Part shown: piece after piece, positions 9,060 through 18,465 of the stretch
Layout: the number at the start of each line of letters is the position of its first letter
How positions within the stretch are numbered: the first letter of the stretch is position 1
Origin: Fimbriiglobus ruber
GTDB taxonomy: Bacteria; Planctomycetota; Planctomycetia; Gemmatales; Gemmataceae
Direction: 5' to 3'
Assembly (NCBI RefSeq): GCF_002197845.1
Contig: NZ_NIDE01000007.1
Coordinates: 186,001-250,000 of the forward strand
Length of the DNA: 64,000 nt
Program-made: the position numbers and the translations under genes
The notes under the pieces: generated by a model
Database searches by the model: none
What the model was told of the DNA's origin: nothing
Seen by the model: the letters and a program-made list of their open reading frames with translations, nothing else

Positions 9060-10115
9060 TTAACCGACTTTCTTCAGGAACGAGATCCGGCCGCCGTCGA
9101 CCCACTCGGCCACGTAGATGTTGCCGGCCGGGTCGAAGCAGGCGTCGTGCGGGTGGACGAACTTGCCGGCCTCCCACTGTTTCGGTTGCGCCCGGACCTT
9201 GAAGCCGTCGAGTACCTTCTTCCGCCACGCCGGGTCATCCCCGAGGTTGGCGATCACCTTGTTGTCCTTGTCGAACAAGGAGATCCGGGCGTGCAGGTCC
9301 GGAACCAGCATGACGGTCTTGTTCGTATCGATGTTCGCGGGGAACAGGACGGTGCCGGGTTCGGTCAGGGAGATGAACTCGCCGTCGAGGGTGAACGTCT
9401 GGAGCCGGGCATTCGCGCGGTCGCAGACGACCAGGACCGGCTTCTCGCCCCGGGTGTCGATCCAGTTCCCGTGCGGGGTCTTGAACTTGCCCTTCTCGGT
9501 CCCGCCGCCGCCGAACACCTTGAGCAGTTCCCCGTCCTTGCCGTACTTCATGATGTACCCGGACCCGTAGCCGTCGCCGACGAAGAAGCTGCCGTCCGGC
9601 GCGAAGGCCACGTTGGTCGGGTTGTAGGCCGTCTTCGGGTTCTCGTACTCCTTCGTCTCCGGCCGCTCTTTCTTCCAAACGATTTCGCCGGTCAACGTCG
9701 CCTTGACCACCTTCGGCGAGGCCCACGTGTTGGTCAGGTACAGGAACTCGTCTGACCCGTCCTTGCGGATATCGATCCCGTGGCCGCCGCCGTGCCACTC
9801 TTTGCCGAACGAGCGGACGAACTTGCCCTGCGGGTCGAACACCATGACGGTGTCGAGCCCCTTCTTCCCCTTGTGCCCCTGGTGGGTGATGTAGACCAGG
9901 CCGGCGGAGTCGATGGCGACGTTGTGGGTCGTTTGCCATTCCAGGGAGCCGGGGAGGGTGCCCCACCCGTGCGTGCATTCGTAAACGTGTTCGCCCGAGC
10001 CGACGGTCGGGGTTTTGCTCCCGGCCTTGTCTTCGGCGCCCAGGATGAGCGGGCCGGTCGCGGCGGCCACGGCGGCCGACGCGGCGGAGGTGTGGAGGAA
10101 TTGACGGCGGTTCAC
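9060..10115 (-). CDS. Tat-exported NHL-repeat (six-bladed beta-propeller) protein
   Basis: A 351-residue protein beginning MNRRQFLHTSAASAAVAAATGP, a twin-arginine-like leader. The mature part has repeated strands of the NHL type (GLVYITHQGHKGKKGLDTV, FDPQGKFVRSFGKEWHGGGHGIDI, PDGSFFVGDGYGSGYIMKYGKDGE, DPAGNIYVAEWVDGGRISFL), consistent with a six-bladed propeller related to peptidyl-alpha-hydroxyglycine lyase-type folds. Planctomycetes encode many such exported propellers. The ligand or substrate is unknown. Single gene, followed by the palindromic repeats. Confidence 0.82.
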   Translation of the reverse strand: MNRRQFLHTSAASAAVAAATGPLILGAEDKAGSKTPTVGSGEHVYECTHGWGTLPGSLEWQTTHNVAIDSAGLVYITHQGHKGKKGLDTVMVFDPQGKFVRSFGKEWHGGGHGIDIRKDGSDEFLYLTNTWASPKVVKATLTGEIVWKKERPETKEYENPKTAYNPTNVAFAPDGSFFVGDGYGSGYIMKYGKDGELLKVFGGGGTEKGKFKTPHGNWIDTRGEKPVLVVCDRANARLQTFTLDGEFISLTEPGTVLFPANIDTNKTVMLVPDLHARISLFDKDNKVIANLGDDPAWRKKVLDGFKVRAQPKQWEAGKFVHPHDACFDPAGNIYVAEWVDGGRISFLKKVG

Positions 10116-10250
10116 GGGGAGGGTCTCCGTGCGGGATGGTTGAGGAGCGACGAGGAATGGCGGTCAGTGTACGCCGCGGACCGCCGGGCCGCAACCATCC
10201 GCGCCGGAGACCGGACGTCTTCGCAGAAGATTTCACAACGCAGTTTGCGG

Positions 10251-10960
10251 TCAGGCGGTGGTCCCACCATCCACGGTCAAATTCGCGGCGGTGATGTACG
10301 AGGACTCCGGACCGGCGATAAATGCCACCAGCGCGGCGACGTCGTCAACGGTCCCGTAGCGGTCGTGTGACGTGCCGGCCTTCTGGGGTATCGCCCAATC
10401 GCCCGCGGCGGGATTCAAATCCGTGTCGATCGGCCCCGGTTGCACGTTGTTGACGGCGATGCCCCCGGCCCCCCGACTTCTCTGGCTAACGCCTGCGAGA
10501 ACATTTTCACGGCACCTTTTGTGGCCGAGTAGGGCACCAGACCGGGCGCCGCGACGCGCTCGCCCACGCGCGAACCGATCATGATGATTCGGCCCCCGCT
10601 CTTCATGTACTTCAGGGCCGCCTGCGTCGCGACGAATACGCCGCGGACGTTGATGTCGATCACGCGGTTCATTTCTTCCAGCGTCGTTTCCTCGAACGGT
10701 TTCGGAATGGCCGCGCCGGCATTGTTCACCAACACGTCAAGTCGGCCGAAAGCCGCGACGGTCTTTTCGACGGCATTCCGAACCGCATCGGCGTCGGCGG
10801 CGTCTGCCTGGATCGCGATCGCCGTTCCGCCTCCACGTTCAAACTCTTTGACAACGGACGCCGCGGCGCCAGCGCCTCGAGAGTACGTGACGGCGACGCG
10901 GGCTCCGTCCGCAGCCAGGCGTTTGGCGATCGCGGCGCCGATACCGCGTGAACCGCACAC
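10251..10960 (-). pseudogene. SDR-family oxidoreductase, N-truncated and frameshifted
   Basis: Short-chain dehydrogenase/reductase remnant. The first frame (10960 to 10415) has SRGIGAAIAKRLAADGARV, DVLVNNAG and the active site YSATKGAVK. After a G-rich run near 10467-10485 the frame shifts and the expected VNNVQPGPIDTDLNP continues in another frame, ending 10251 with ITAANLTVDGGTTA. The start is also damaged: the usual beta-strand plus TG that opens the NAD(P)-binding fold is missing and an in-frame TAA lies five codons upstream of the GTG at 10960. Two independent lesions argue for a real pseudogene, though the frameshift alone could be a sequence error. Confidence 0.8.
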
Positions 10961-11007
10961 GCCCGCGGAGCCTTACGAGGTCGCACCACCCAAGGAAAAA
11001 AGCGGTC

Positions 11008-11364
11008 GTGCCGAAGTGGCTGGCCGAAGCCGAGGCTGCGGCGCCGAACAAGAGCGCGACCGACTGGCGCGGGGCCGGCCGGGAGACCACTACGGGGCTC
11101 GCGGGCAACAAGACGACCGCGAAAGAGAGCGTCGCGGAAGCGTTCCAGAACATCCAGAAGGCGGCCGGCCAAAACCACCTGGAGGTCGAGCAACCGTTCG
11201 TGTCCGACTGCCTGATGGCCGAGCTGGAAGCCGTGGGTGCGGCCCTGGGGAAACAAGAGTTGGACGCTCGGGTTAAGTTGCTGAAGCGACTCCGCGGCGA
11301 CTTCTCGTGGGCGCTGCCGCTCGCCGACCGCGACCGCGTCGACGCGTTCCTGGCAAAACAGTAA
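11008..11364 (+). CDS. Hypothetical protein, 118 aa, possibly N-truncated
   Basis: Reads VPKWLAEAEAAAPNKSATDW from a GTG start and ends DRDRVDAFLAKQ. It is charged, mainly helical and soluble. No family recognised. The frame continues upstream to 10948, overlapping the damaged 5' end of the divergent SDR gene; both genes seem to lose their natural starts at the same junction, which suggests a deletion or rearrangement there. Confidence 0.5.
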   Translation: MPKWLAEAEAAAPNKSATDWRGAGRETTTGLAGNKTTAKESVAEAFQNIQKAAGQNHLEVEQPFVSDCLMAELEAVGAALGKQELDARVKLLKRLRGDFSWALPLADRDRVDAFLAKQ

Positions 11365-11407
11365 TCCCCCTTCCGGCACGTATCCGGAAGGAGGCCTTTG
11401 TACTGAG

Positions 11408-11484
11408 AGCCTGTGAATCAAACCCCACCGATTCGTTGAAAAATAAGGACTTACGTCGCAAAAACGGGGTTTGATTCACAGGCT
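11408..11484. mobile_element. 77-bp MITE-like element
   Basis: Perfect 19-bp terminal inverted repeats, AGCCTGTGAATCAAACCCC at 11408-11426 and its complement at 11466-11484, enclosing about 39 AT-richer bases. The 5-base word CTGAG flanks both sides (11403-11407, 11485-11489); read one base wider, the ends are GAGCC...GGCTC with a TGA duplication. The size and lack of coding fit a non-autonomous miniature element, possibly of an IS5-like family (TNA-type target). No related transposase is in this window. Confidence 0.7.
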
Positions 11485-11497
11485 CTGAGTGGGGAGA

Positions 11498-14059
11498 TCA
11501 GTCCTTTCTGCCGTTCACTCCGTCCGCCGGTTTCTTGGGCTCGGGTTTCACGTCGGGCGGCGGAATGTGTTTGACGTTGGTCACCTCGGTTGCCGGCACC
11601 GAACGCACACCGTCTTTCGAAATAATCCCGTAGGTCACCCGGTCGTCGGCACCGATTTCCGCCTGAACGATCAGCACGCGGGGCGGCCGATCCTTCTTCG
11701 CGTCGCGCGTCAGCACGCCTTCGGCGGGCAACTTCAGGCTGGCGGGCTTGCCCTTGCCGTCGAGATGGAAGAGCGCCCGACCCGTTTTCACGTCTTCGGC
11801 TGTGGCCGCCCGGCCCAGGGGGCAAATGTCGGGAAGGAAGGGGGTCGCAAAGTAATCCAGGCCGAAGAGTTGGCGCTCCGGCTCGGTCGGCTTGCGATAC
11901 TTGCCGGCGAACCGATCGAACGTCGTCTTTAACGCAGCCAACCGCTCGTCCGCGTCTTTAAGTAGCGGATGATACTTGGGCAGCCCCACGACTGCCCGGC
12001 CGAGTTTGTCCGCGGCCTGGTCGCAAGTTCGCTCCGCAGCCTTGTCGCGGCGGCGCGTGGGGTCCGTCAGGATCTCGGGCACTGGACCGCCGCCACGAGC
12101 CCCCGGGACCTGGTGCCAGAGGGTGTTTTGCTCGATGACGAATTCTGCTCCCGTCGGCGCGATATCATCAAGCGCCGCCCGGAGGATTGACAGACAGAAC
12201 GGGTGGGCGAACCATTTCCGCGATTCAAAACCAAGCCCTTGCTGTGTGAGAATGATCTCGACAACGGCCTTGTATTGTGGGTGCTTCGGGTCGGCGAGTG
12301 CCGTCAACGCCCGGTCGGCCTCGGGCGTCCCGATTTCGACCAGGATCGCGACAATGTGTCCCAGGTCGTCGCCGCGGGTGTTGCCCGGGCGGACCGCGAT
12401 CTTCCCCGCGCGGAAGTCGTCGGCGAACGACTGAAGCGGTTTGGGATCGCCGAGATAGTGGGCGACCGTTGCCCACTGACGGCGGTCGCGGGGCGAACCG
12501 GCTTCGCTCGCCCGTTTCGCCATTTCCGGGGCGAGCCGTCGGTCGCCCAGAAACATCAGCGCCGCCAAATACTCGGTCTCGATCCGTTCCCGCTCACCCT
12601 TGTGCCTCCCGGGATAATCCTTCGGGGTTGCGGCGTCGTGGGCCTTGAGGTCCGCGGCCATCAGGGCCAGGACCGCCTCGGCAGCGGTCGGGTTATTGTA
12701 CTTCGCGGCCGCCGTTCCCGGCACGTGGCCGGGAACGGGTCCGACGCGGCCGTTGTACCACCTCGATCCCGGACTGCCGTCGGCTTTGAGTAGAGAGAAG
12801 TTTTCTGCCGCTTCGCGTCGTGTCGGAAAGCTCTCTTTCGGGTTGATGAGTATCTTCATCAGCCGTTCGTCGAACGGGAGGTGCCCGTAGGCCTTCCAGT
12901 ACGCACGGAGTCGTTCGGCCGTCTCTTTGGCCGCGGCGCTACCATGAGACGTGAAGTTGTCGGCGGTCGAATTGATCTCGAACAAACGGATTCGCAATAT
13001 GGCCGATAGTGCCGTGACGATCGCTTCGCGGGTGCCGAGAATGGTCCGTGGGAGCGGGGAGAAGTCTCGCCAATAGTGGACCGAGCGGGTCAGCCGTTCG
13101 TCGGCTTCCAGTGCGTCGATCAGTGCCGGCACGACGGGTTCACCCATGCGGATCAGTTCCCCGACTCGCCGGTCTGACCCGATGTCCACGCCACCGGGCT
13201 GCATCCACTGGCGAACTTCGATCTCGTCCAACCCGTCGAGTAAGTAAGCCAACTTCTTCTTGATGTCCCACCGGTCGAAATCCGCAGGCCATTCTTCCTT
13301 TTTGGCGGCCTTGCCGAACGTTCCCTTTTTTTGCCGCCCCTTGAGATCCGCAACGACCTGGGCGGTCTGCCGGCACAGACCGGTTTTCGCTTCGACCGGG
13401 TACCGGGAGAGTAAGTGCTCGCCGTGGGCCAGAGCCCGTGCGTCGTCTCGCGATTCGAAGGAAAAAATCATGCCGGCATAGTTCCACTCGGCCAGTTTGG
13501 TGCGAAGGCTCGCCCGGGGGTCTTTTTCCCGTGCACGGGCTGACGCAAGAGCCCGCGCGGCCAACCCTTCCTCGCCGAGGCGGTAAAGCCAGGCGGCGTA
13601 GATAAGATCGTGGGCGCCCCTGAGATGGGATTCCTGGATTTGTTGCGTTAGCGCGAAATGATCCTGGTCGGCAGGATTGGTGTTTTTCTCAGGGGCGGGC
13701 ATGAAGCGGGTTCGGGCGGCCGCGACAAAATCCAACTTCTTCAATTCGTTCTCGGACGGAGCCGGGAGCGAAACGCCGTCGGTGCAATACACTCGTCCGG
13801 GCACACCACCTCGACCTGGGACGAACCACGCCCCCGAGTCCGACAGCGAATGTGCGGGTATCTTTTGCACAAAGAACGAAGTCGGCAGACTGACGCGCTG
13901 GGCGCCTTTGGGGTCGAACAAGGTGTCTTTCATCAAGTCGTCGAGGTATTTCTTGTCCGCGGCAGTCAGAGCCGGCTCGGGATCGGCGGCCGGGGTTCGT
14001 GGAGCCGGGTACGCGGCCACAAGAGAAACTAGACAAATGAACCAAAGCGAAACCCTCAT
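11498..14059 (-). CDS. Large exported protein of unknown function, HEAT-like helical repeats
   Basis: An 853-residue protein with a signal peptide (MRVSLWFICLVSLVAAYPAP). The long alpha-helical body includes VGELIRMGEPVVPALIDALEAD and similar units that look like HEAT/PBS-type repeats, plus segments such as LGDRRLAPEMAKRASEAGSP. The C-terminal 100 residues are rich in beta-strand and end in a Pro/Lys tail (PPPDVKPEPKKPADG). No catalytic motif is seen. Such exported HEAT-like scaffolds are common in Gemmata relatives. Function unknown. Confidence 0.72.
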   Translation of the reverse strand: MRVSLWFICLVSLVAAYPAPRTPAADPEPALTAADKKYLDDLMKDTLFDPKGAQRVSLPTSFFVQKIPAHSLSDSGAWFVPGRGGVPGRVYCTDGVSLPAPSENELKKLDFVAAARTRFMPAPEKNTNPADQDHFALTQQIQESHLRGAHDLIYAAWLYRLGEEGLAARALASARAREKDPRASLRTKLAEWNYAGMIFSFESRDDARALAHGEHLLSRYPVEAKTGLCRQTAQVVADLKGRQKKGTFGKAAKKEEWPADFDRWDIKKKLAYLLDGLDEIEVRQWMQPGGVDIGSDRRVGELIRMGEPVVPALIDALEADERLTRSVHYWRDFSPLPRTILGTREAIVTALSAILRIRLFEINSTADNFTSHGSAAAKETAERLRAYWKAYGHLPFDERLMKILINPKESFPTRREAAENFSLLKADGSPGSRWYNGRVGPVPGHVPGTAAAKYNNPTAAEAVLALMAADLKAHDAATPKDYPGRHKGERERIETEYLAALMFLGDRRLAPEMAKRASEAGSPRDRRQWATVAHYLGDPKPLQSFADDFRAGKIAVRPGNTRGDDLGHIVAILVEIGTPEADRALTALADPKHPQYKAVVEIILTQQGLGFESRKWFAHPFCLSILRAALDDIAPTGAEFVIEQNTLWHQVPGARGGGPVPEILTDPTRRRDKAAERTCDQAADKLGRAVVGLPKYHPLLKDADERLAALKTTFDRFAGKYRKPTEPERQLFGLDYFATPFLPDICPLGRAATAEDVKTGRALFHLDGKGKPASLKLPAEGVLTRDAKKDRPPRVLIVQAEIGADDRVTYGIISKDGVRSVPATEVTNVKHIPPPDVKPEPKKPADGVNGRKD

Positions 14060-14226
14060 GATGTCTCCCGAACCGGGCAGAGGGACGTGACAATCCCACG
14101 GCGTGTCTGCTGGTTAAACGAAGCCAGCGAAATAATGTTGGCTACGATTGGTGTCGTGCGAACAAAGATAGTTTATGCGGACAAATTCGAACGAGACTAA
14201 AACGGGTGAAGTGTTCAAGGCGCGCG

Positions 14227-14281
14227 GTTGCGGGCGGCCGGGCTTCGATCTCACAGGGATCGAAGCCCGGCCGCCCGCAAC
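14227..14281. repeat. Long perfect palindrome, 24-bp arms
   Basis: Arms 14227-14250 and 14258-14281 are perfect complements around a 7-base loop (TCACAGG). It lies just downstream of the minus-strand gene ending at 14309. Same architecture as 8992-9048 but different sequence. Confidence 0.88.
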
Positions 14282-14308
14282 GCGTATTTCAATCGCTCGT
14301 CGACTCGC

Positions 14309-14620
14309 TTAGAACTGGTCGAGCCAGAAGTGGTCGCCGCGGTAGTACTTCATCGGGGTCCAGAGTTCGTACCGCCAGCCCGGCTCCTGGAACGGCGGGT
14401 ACGCCATGTACGCCGGCGGGCGGACGTAGGGGTGGCCCTTCGGCTCGGGGTACTGGGGGCTCTGTGCCGGCCAGTAGCTGTGGGGGAAGTACTGGTACGG
14501 GTAGTAAGAATACCGCGGGAGCGGCGGCTCGCTCGCGGTCGCGGTGCTCGCCCCGAACCCGGCCCACGCCGCCACCACCAGCGCCACGGCGCCCAGCCGC
14601 GGTAACCATCGACGGACCAT
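14309..14620 (-). CDS. Small exported Tyr/Pro-rich protein
   Basis: A 103-residue protein from the ATG at 14620, which has a strong AAGGAGG ribosome site eight bases upstream; this decides the start over the upstream in-frame ATG at 14668. The signal peptide is MVRRWLPRLGAVALVVAAWAG. The mature part is dense in Tyr and Pro (PRYSYYPYQYFPHSYWPAQ). No family recognised; it is probably a cell-surface or periplasmic structural protein. Confidence 0.7.
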   Translation of the reverse strand: MVRRWLPRLGAVALVVAAWAGFGASTATASEPPLPRYSYYPYQYFPHSYWPAQSPQYPEPKGHPYVRPPAYMAYPPFQEPGWRYELWTPMKYYRGDHFWLDQF

Positions 14621-14858
14621 GTTCTGCCTCCTTGCAGGGGGCCGACGCCTGCCGGCCAATTTCCTCACTGTTCTTATCAGTCCGCGGGGGCTCGAAAAAA
14701 CGGTTGCGCGGGCCGCACCGGGCCGAAAAACCTAGAACAATCTTCGCCCTGTGCCGGTCCTGGCGAACGCCCCGCGTGCAGCGGTTGGTGATCCGGTCGC
14801 GGCGCCGCGGCTCGAAATTTCCCAGGCCCGATTCAAGTCCTTTCCCCCGCCGACCGAC

Positions 14859-16318
14859 ATGCCCGAATCCGATGCCGAACTGGTTTACGACAACCCGCTC
14901 ATCGCCCGGTACGCCGGCCGCGAGATGGCCGAACGCTGGGGCCGCTCCGCAAGTTCCGGACCTGGCGCCGGCTCTGGCTCGCGCTGGCCGAGGCGGAACA
15001 CGAACTGGGCCTGCCGTCCGACGACGGGAAGTCCCCCCGCATCACCCCGGAACACCTCGCCGACCTCCGCGCCCACCTGGACGACGTCGACTTGAAGGCC
15101 GCCGCCGTCCACGAAAAGCGGCTGCGGCACGATGTCATGGCCCACGTCCACACGCTGGGCGACGTGGCCCCGAAGGCGCGGGAGATCGTCCACCTCGGCG
15201 CGACCTCGTGCTACGTCACCGACAACGCCGACCTCATCCTGATGCGGGAATCGCTCGACGCCCTCTGTTCCAGCCTGGCGACCGTCATCGACGCCCTGGC
15301 CCGGTTCGCCGAGACGTGGAAGGCCGAGCCCACACTCGGGTTCACGCACTTTCAGCCGGCCCAGCTCACGACCGTCGGCAAGCGGGCAGTCCTCTGGCTG
15401 TTCGACTTCGTCCTCGACCTGCAGGAACTCGAACGGCGACGGGACGAACTCCCGTTCCGCGGCGCGAAGGGGACGACCGGCACCCAGGCGAGCTTCCTCG
15501 CCCTGTTCCGCGGCGACCACGAGAAGGTCCGCCAACTGGACCAACTCGTGGCCCAAAAGATGGGCTTCGACCGCGTCTTCCCGGTGACGGGCCAGACGTA
15601 TTCACGGAAGATCGACACGCAGATCCTCGACGCCCTCTCCGGCCTCGCGCAAACCGCCCACAAGTGGGGCACCGACCTGCGGTTGCTCGCCCACAAGCAA
15701 GAGGTGGACGAGCCGCAGGAACCCGATCAGATCGGCTCCAGCGCGATGGCGTACAAGCGGAACCCGATGCGGGCGGAGCGGCTCTGTTCGCTGGCCCGGT
15801 TCCTGATGGGTCTGCCGGCGATGGCCGCCGCGACCCACGCGACGCAGTGGTTCGAGCGCACGTTGGACGACAGCGCGGCCCGGCGGCTCTACATCCCCCA
15901 GGCGTTCCTGACGGCCGACGCCCTCCTGCGGATCGCCCGCAACGTCGCCCCCGGTCTCGTGGTGAACACGCCGGTGATCGCCCGGAACGTGCGCGAATAC
16001 TTGCCCTACATGGCGACCGAGAATCTGATGATGGCGGCAGTCGCGGCCGGAGCCGACCGGCAAGAAGTTCACGAGGAGGTGCGCAAGATCAGCCACGCGG
16101 TCACGGCAAAGGTGAAAGCGGGAACCGGCTCGACAGCTGAACTTCTCACACTCCTCAAAGAGAAAGCGGCATTTGCCAAGTTGGACATGACCGCCGACCC
16201 CCGCGACTTCTACGGCCGCTCGCCAGAGCAGGTCGTCGAGTTCATCGCCGAGTACGTCGCCCCGATCCGGCAGAAGTACGCCGGCCGCCTCGGTGGGCGG
16301 GCCGAACTGTCGGTGTGA
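14859..16318 (+). pseudogene. purB: Adenylosuccinate lyase, single-base frameshift near the start
   Basis: PurB cleaves adenylosuccinate and SAICAR in purine synthesis. The C-terminal 400 residues are intact and carry the fumarase/aspartase-superfamily signature SSAMAYKRNPMRAERL and the HVHTLGDVAPKAREIVHLGATS block. The N-terminus (MPESDAELVYDNPLIARYAGREMAERW) is in another frame; a G4 run at 14938-14941 is one base short for WGPLRKFRTWRRLWLALAEAEHELGL to follow. As written, only a downstream TTG at 15092 could start the long frame, which loses substrate-binding residues. Because purB is a core gene and no second copy is visible here, a sequence error is as likely as a real mutation. Confidence 0.88.
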
Positions 16319-16377
16319 GAGGCGCCGCATCCTTCCAGGGAAACGACCTCGGTCTGGTGGCCGTGGTTGCCGACGCC

Positions 16378-17049
16378 ATGACCGAGCAAGAATGGTTAGT
16401 CTGCGGCAATCCCAGACCGATGCACGCCGTGCTGCGGGCACGTCGTTTGATGGCCACCCACATCCGGAGCCGTCAACCGTGGCGGAAATTACCACTTCTT
16501 GGGGCGGCCTACTGTCGACTCGTTTGGCACCTGATCGTTGACCCTAGAAGTCGCCGAATGATTGAATGGACAGAGCGACAATATGATGAATATCGGTCGA
16601 TGACGCGGGAAGAGCGGGATCTGATCTTCAGTGATGCAGAGTTCGTTGCCTACAATCCTCAGGCAGCGGAAAATGCCCCGCAAAGCGTGGCCGAATTTGC
16701 GGCCCTTTTCGCACCAGACCCGGATTGGGTTATCGGTGCTTTTGCAAGCCTTGAAAGCTACGGCGACCCGCAAGAACGCTGGCGTCAGATGGCGTGCCTC
16801 GTCCGCGAGATTTTCGGCAATCCGTTCAGACCCGCCGTGGCAGATCAGATTTGGCTCAGTTTCACCGTCACTGCCCTCGCGAGACAAATTTACGACTCGT
16901 TCGACTTCTCTCTCATGCCCATCCTTGCCGACGCCCTCCAAGACGCCGGCTGCGACAACGAAGATATCTTGGCTCATTGCCGAAGCGACGGGCCGCACGT
17001 CCGCGGGTGCTGGGTGGTGGATTTGCTTCTGGGATGGGCTGAAGCATGA
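16378..17049 (+). CDS. Gemmata-type MTEQEWL family protein, copy 1
   Basis: A 223-residue soluble protein starting MTEQEWLVCGNPRPM, with the hallmark C-terminus of this planctomycete family: a LVREIFGNPFRP block, then LPILADALQDAGCDN-type and HVRGCWVVDLLLG. An upstream GTG (16315) overlaps the purB stop, but the MTEQEWL start is shared with the next gene and is preferred. Function unknown; such proteins occur in very many copies in Gemmata genomes. It overlaps copy 2 by four bases (ATGA). Confidence 0.75.
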   Translation: MTEQEWLVCGNPRPMHAVLRARRLMATHIRSRQPWRKLPLLGAAYCRLVWHLIVDPRSRRMIEWTERQYDEYRSMTREERDLIFSDAEFVAYNPQAAENAPQSVAEFAALFAPDPDWVIGAFASLESYGDPQERWRQMACLVREIFGNPFRPAVADQIWLSFTVTALARQIYDSFDFSLMPILADALQDAGCDNEDILAHCRSDGPHVRGCWVVDLLLGWAEA

Positions 17050-17687
17050 CGGAGCAGGAGTGGCTGTCGACCGATAACCCTGGCGAATTGAGCTGGCACC
17101 TCGGGTTCCGTCCCGATACCCGAAAGCTTCAGCTGCTGAGGTGTGGTTGGTGGGGGCTTAACCTCCACCTACTGACGGACGAGCGTAGCATTCGCGCGGT
17201 GACCGCCGCGGTGGAGTACACCGAAGGGACACTCTCGGAAACCGACCGCCAGGCGGTCCACGACGCTGCCGTCCAGGCCTATCAACAGTTGAAAGCAGCC
17301 GGCGACGAATCCGCGCAAGTTGCCGGAGGTATCTGGGATCTTCTCAACCCGATGGATGATGACTATTTCCGGAAACGTGCCTGGGGGATGAGACTGTTTC
17401 GCGACCACGGCCCCATCAGATCGGAGCCGCTCTACTGTCAGCTGATGCGTTGCGTGTTCGGCAACCCCTTTCGCCCCGTGACTTTCTCCCCGTCCTGGCT
17501 CAGTTCTACCACCGCCGCTCTCGCCCGACAGATGTATGACAGCCGCGACTTCTCCACAATGCCGATTCTGGCCGACGCCCTCCAAGACGCCGGCTGCGAC
17601 AACGCCGACGTCCTCTCCCACTGCCGCGGAGGCGGGCCGCACGTGCGGGGGTGCTGGGTGGTGGATCGAGTGCTGGGGAAGGAGTAA
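17046..17687 (+). CDS. Gemmata-type MTEQEWL family protein, copy 2
   Basis: A 213-residue tandem paralogue of the preceding gene. Both start MTEQEWL and share the C-terminal half (FGNPFRP, ALARQMYDSRDFSTMPILADALQDAGCDN, GPHVRGCWVVD) but differ in the middle, so the pair is an older duplication under divergence. Translationally coupled to copy 1 by ATGA. Function unknown. Confidence 0.78.
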   Translation: MTEQEWLSTDNPGELSWHLGFRPDTRKLQLLRCGWWGLNLHLLTDERSIRAVTAAVEYTEGTLSETDRQAVHDAAVQAYQQLKAAGDESAQVAGGIWDLLNPMDDDYFRKRAWGMRLFRDHGPIRSEPLYCQLMRCVFGNPFRPVTFSPSWLSSTTAALARQMYDSRDFSTMPILADALQDAGCDNADVLSHCRGGGPHVRGCWVVDRVLGKE

Positions 17688-17727
17688 CTGTATCGACGTA
17701 GGGAGGAAAGCCCCGACCTTCCGTCGG

Positions 17728-17955
17728 TCACTCGTCGGGCTCGATCTCGGTGCAGGCGATCACCTTGGCGTCGTCGTTGAAGTACACCAGCACTTCCGTC
17801 CCGTCGGTGTCACACCCGACATACACTCCGCCCTTGTCCTTCTTAAAATCGACGCGGACCGCTCGACTAGCAGCCTTTCCGCGTTTGACCGACGGACTCA
17901 GGTCCGCCTTCGGATGCTTTGCCCGTAGCTCCGCCAGGGCCTCTTCGAACGTCAT
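17728..17955 (-). CDS. Hypothetical protein, 75 aa
   Basis: Reads MTFEEALAELRAKHPKADLSP and ends ACTEIEPDE. Small, charged and soluble, with a helical N-terminus and a beta-rich C-terminus (GGVYVGCDTDGTEVLVYF). Convergent with the preceding tandem pair. No family recognised. Confidence 0.6.
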   Translation of the reverse strand: MTFEEALAELRAKHPKADLSPSVKRGKAASRAVRVDFKKDKGGVYVGCDTDGTEVLVYFNDDAKVIACTEIEPDE

Positions 17956-18169
17956 CGCCTCGAACCTCCCGAAACTCTATTCTGACCGAAGAAGAAAGAA
18001 AGTTAGGAATGAGAGCGGGGACCGTCAACCTGGTGGCGAATGGGAACGCCCTGATCTTCCGGACGAATGCCATCCTGCGGTCAGACCCAATTCCCGCTTC
18101 CTAAGGTGGCGTTATCCTGCGGCGGTTGTATACTCCCCTCTTGCCACGGCAGACCTCCCGGAGAGCGAC

Positions 18170-18388
18170 ATGGGTTTACGAATGCGCGTTCACGACCGAG
18201 AGCCGATCGGTGCGGCCCTCCGACGGTTCAAGAAACTGATCGAGCGAAGCGGGATGAAGAAAGAACTCCGGGCCCACGAGTACTACGAGAAGCCGTGCGA
18301 AGAGCGAAGCCGGAAGAAGGCCAAGAAGAGGAGCGCGATCAAGAAGGCCGTCCTTGGTAAGCCAGCGAAAAAAGAACCGTCGTACTAA
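18170..18388 (+). CDS. rpsU: 30S ribosomal protein bS21
   Basis: A 72-residue very basic protein. The N-terminal RMRVHDREPIGAALRRFKKLIERSG matches the bS21 core that binds 16S rRNA near the anti-Shine-Dalgarno region, and the YYEKPCEERSRKKAKKR stretch is the usual basic tail. Normal length. A GGAGA ribosome site lies eight bases upstream and a TATACT -10-like box sits at 18129-18134. Single gene. Confidence 0.93.
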   Translation: MGLRMRVHDREPIGAALRRFKKLIERSGMKKELRAHEYYEKPCEERSRKKAKKRSAIKKAVLGKPAKKEPSY

Positions 18389-18465
18389 TCGCCCCGGTCG
18401 TGTGGCTGCTACGCGGCCTCGGGCCGAAATAGGGTAGTGGCCCACAGCCCGGCACGGTATAGCAA

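Noticed and set aside
14206-16140. Long plus-strand open frame (644 codons) over the purB region
   Set aside because: It is an alternative frame of purB, very rich in Arg and Pro, with no family motif. PurB explains the region.
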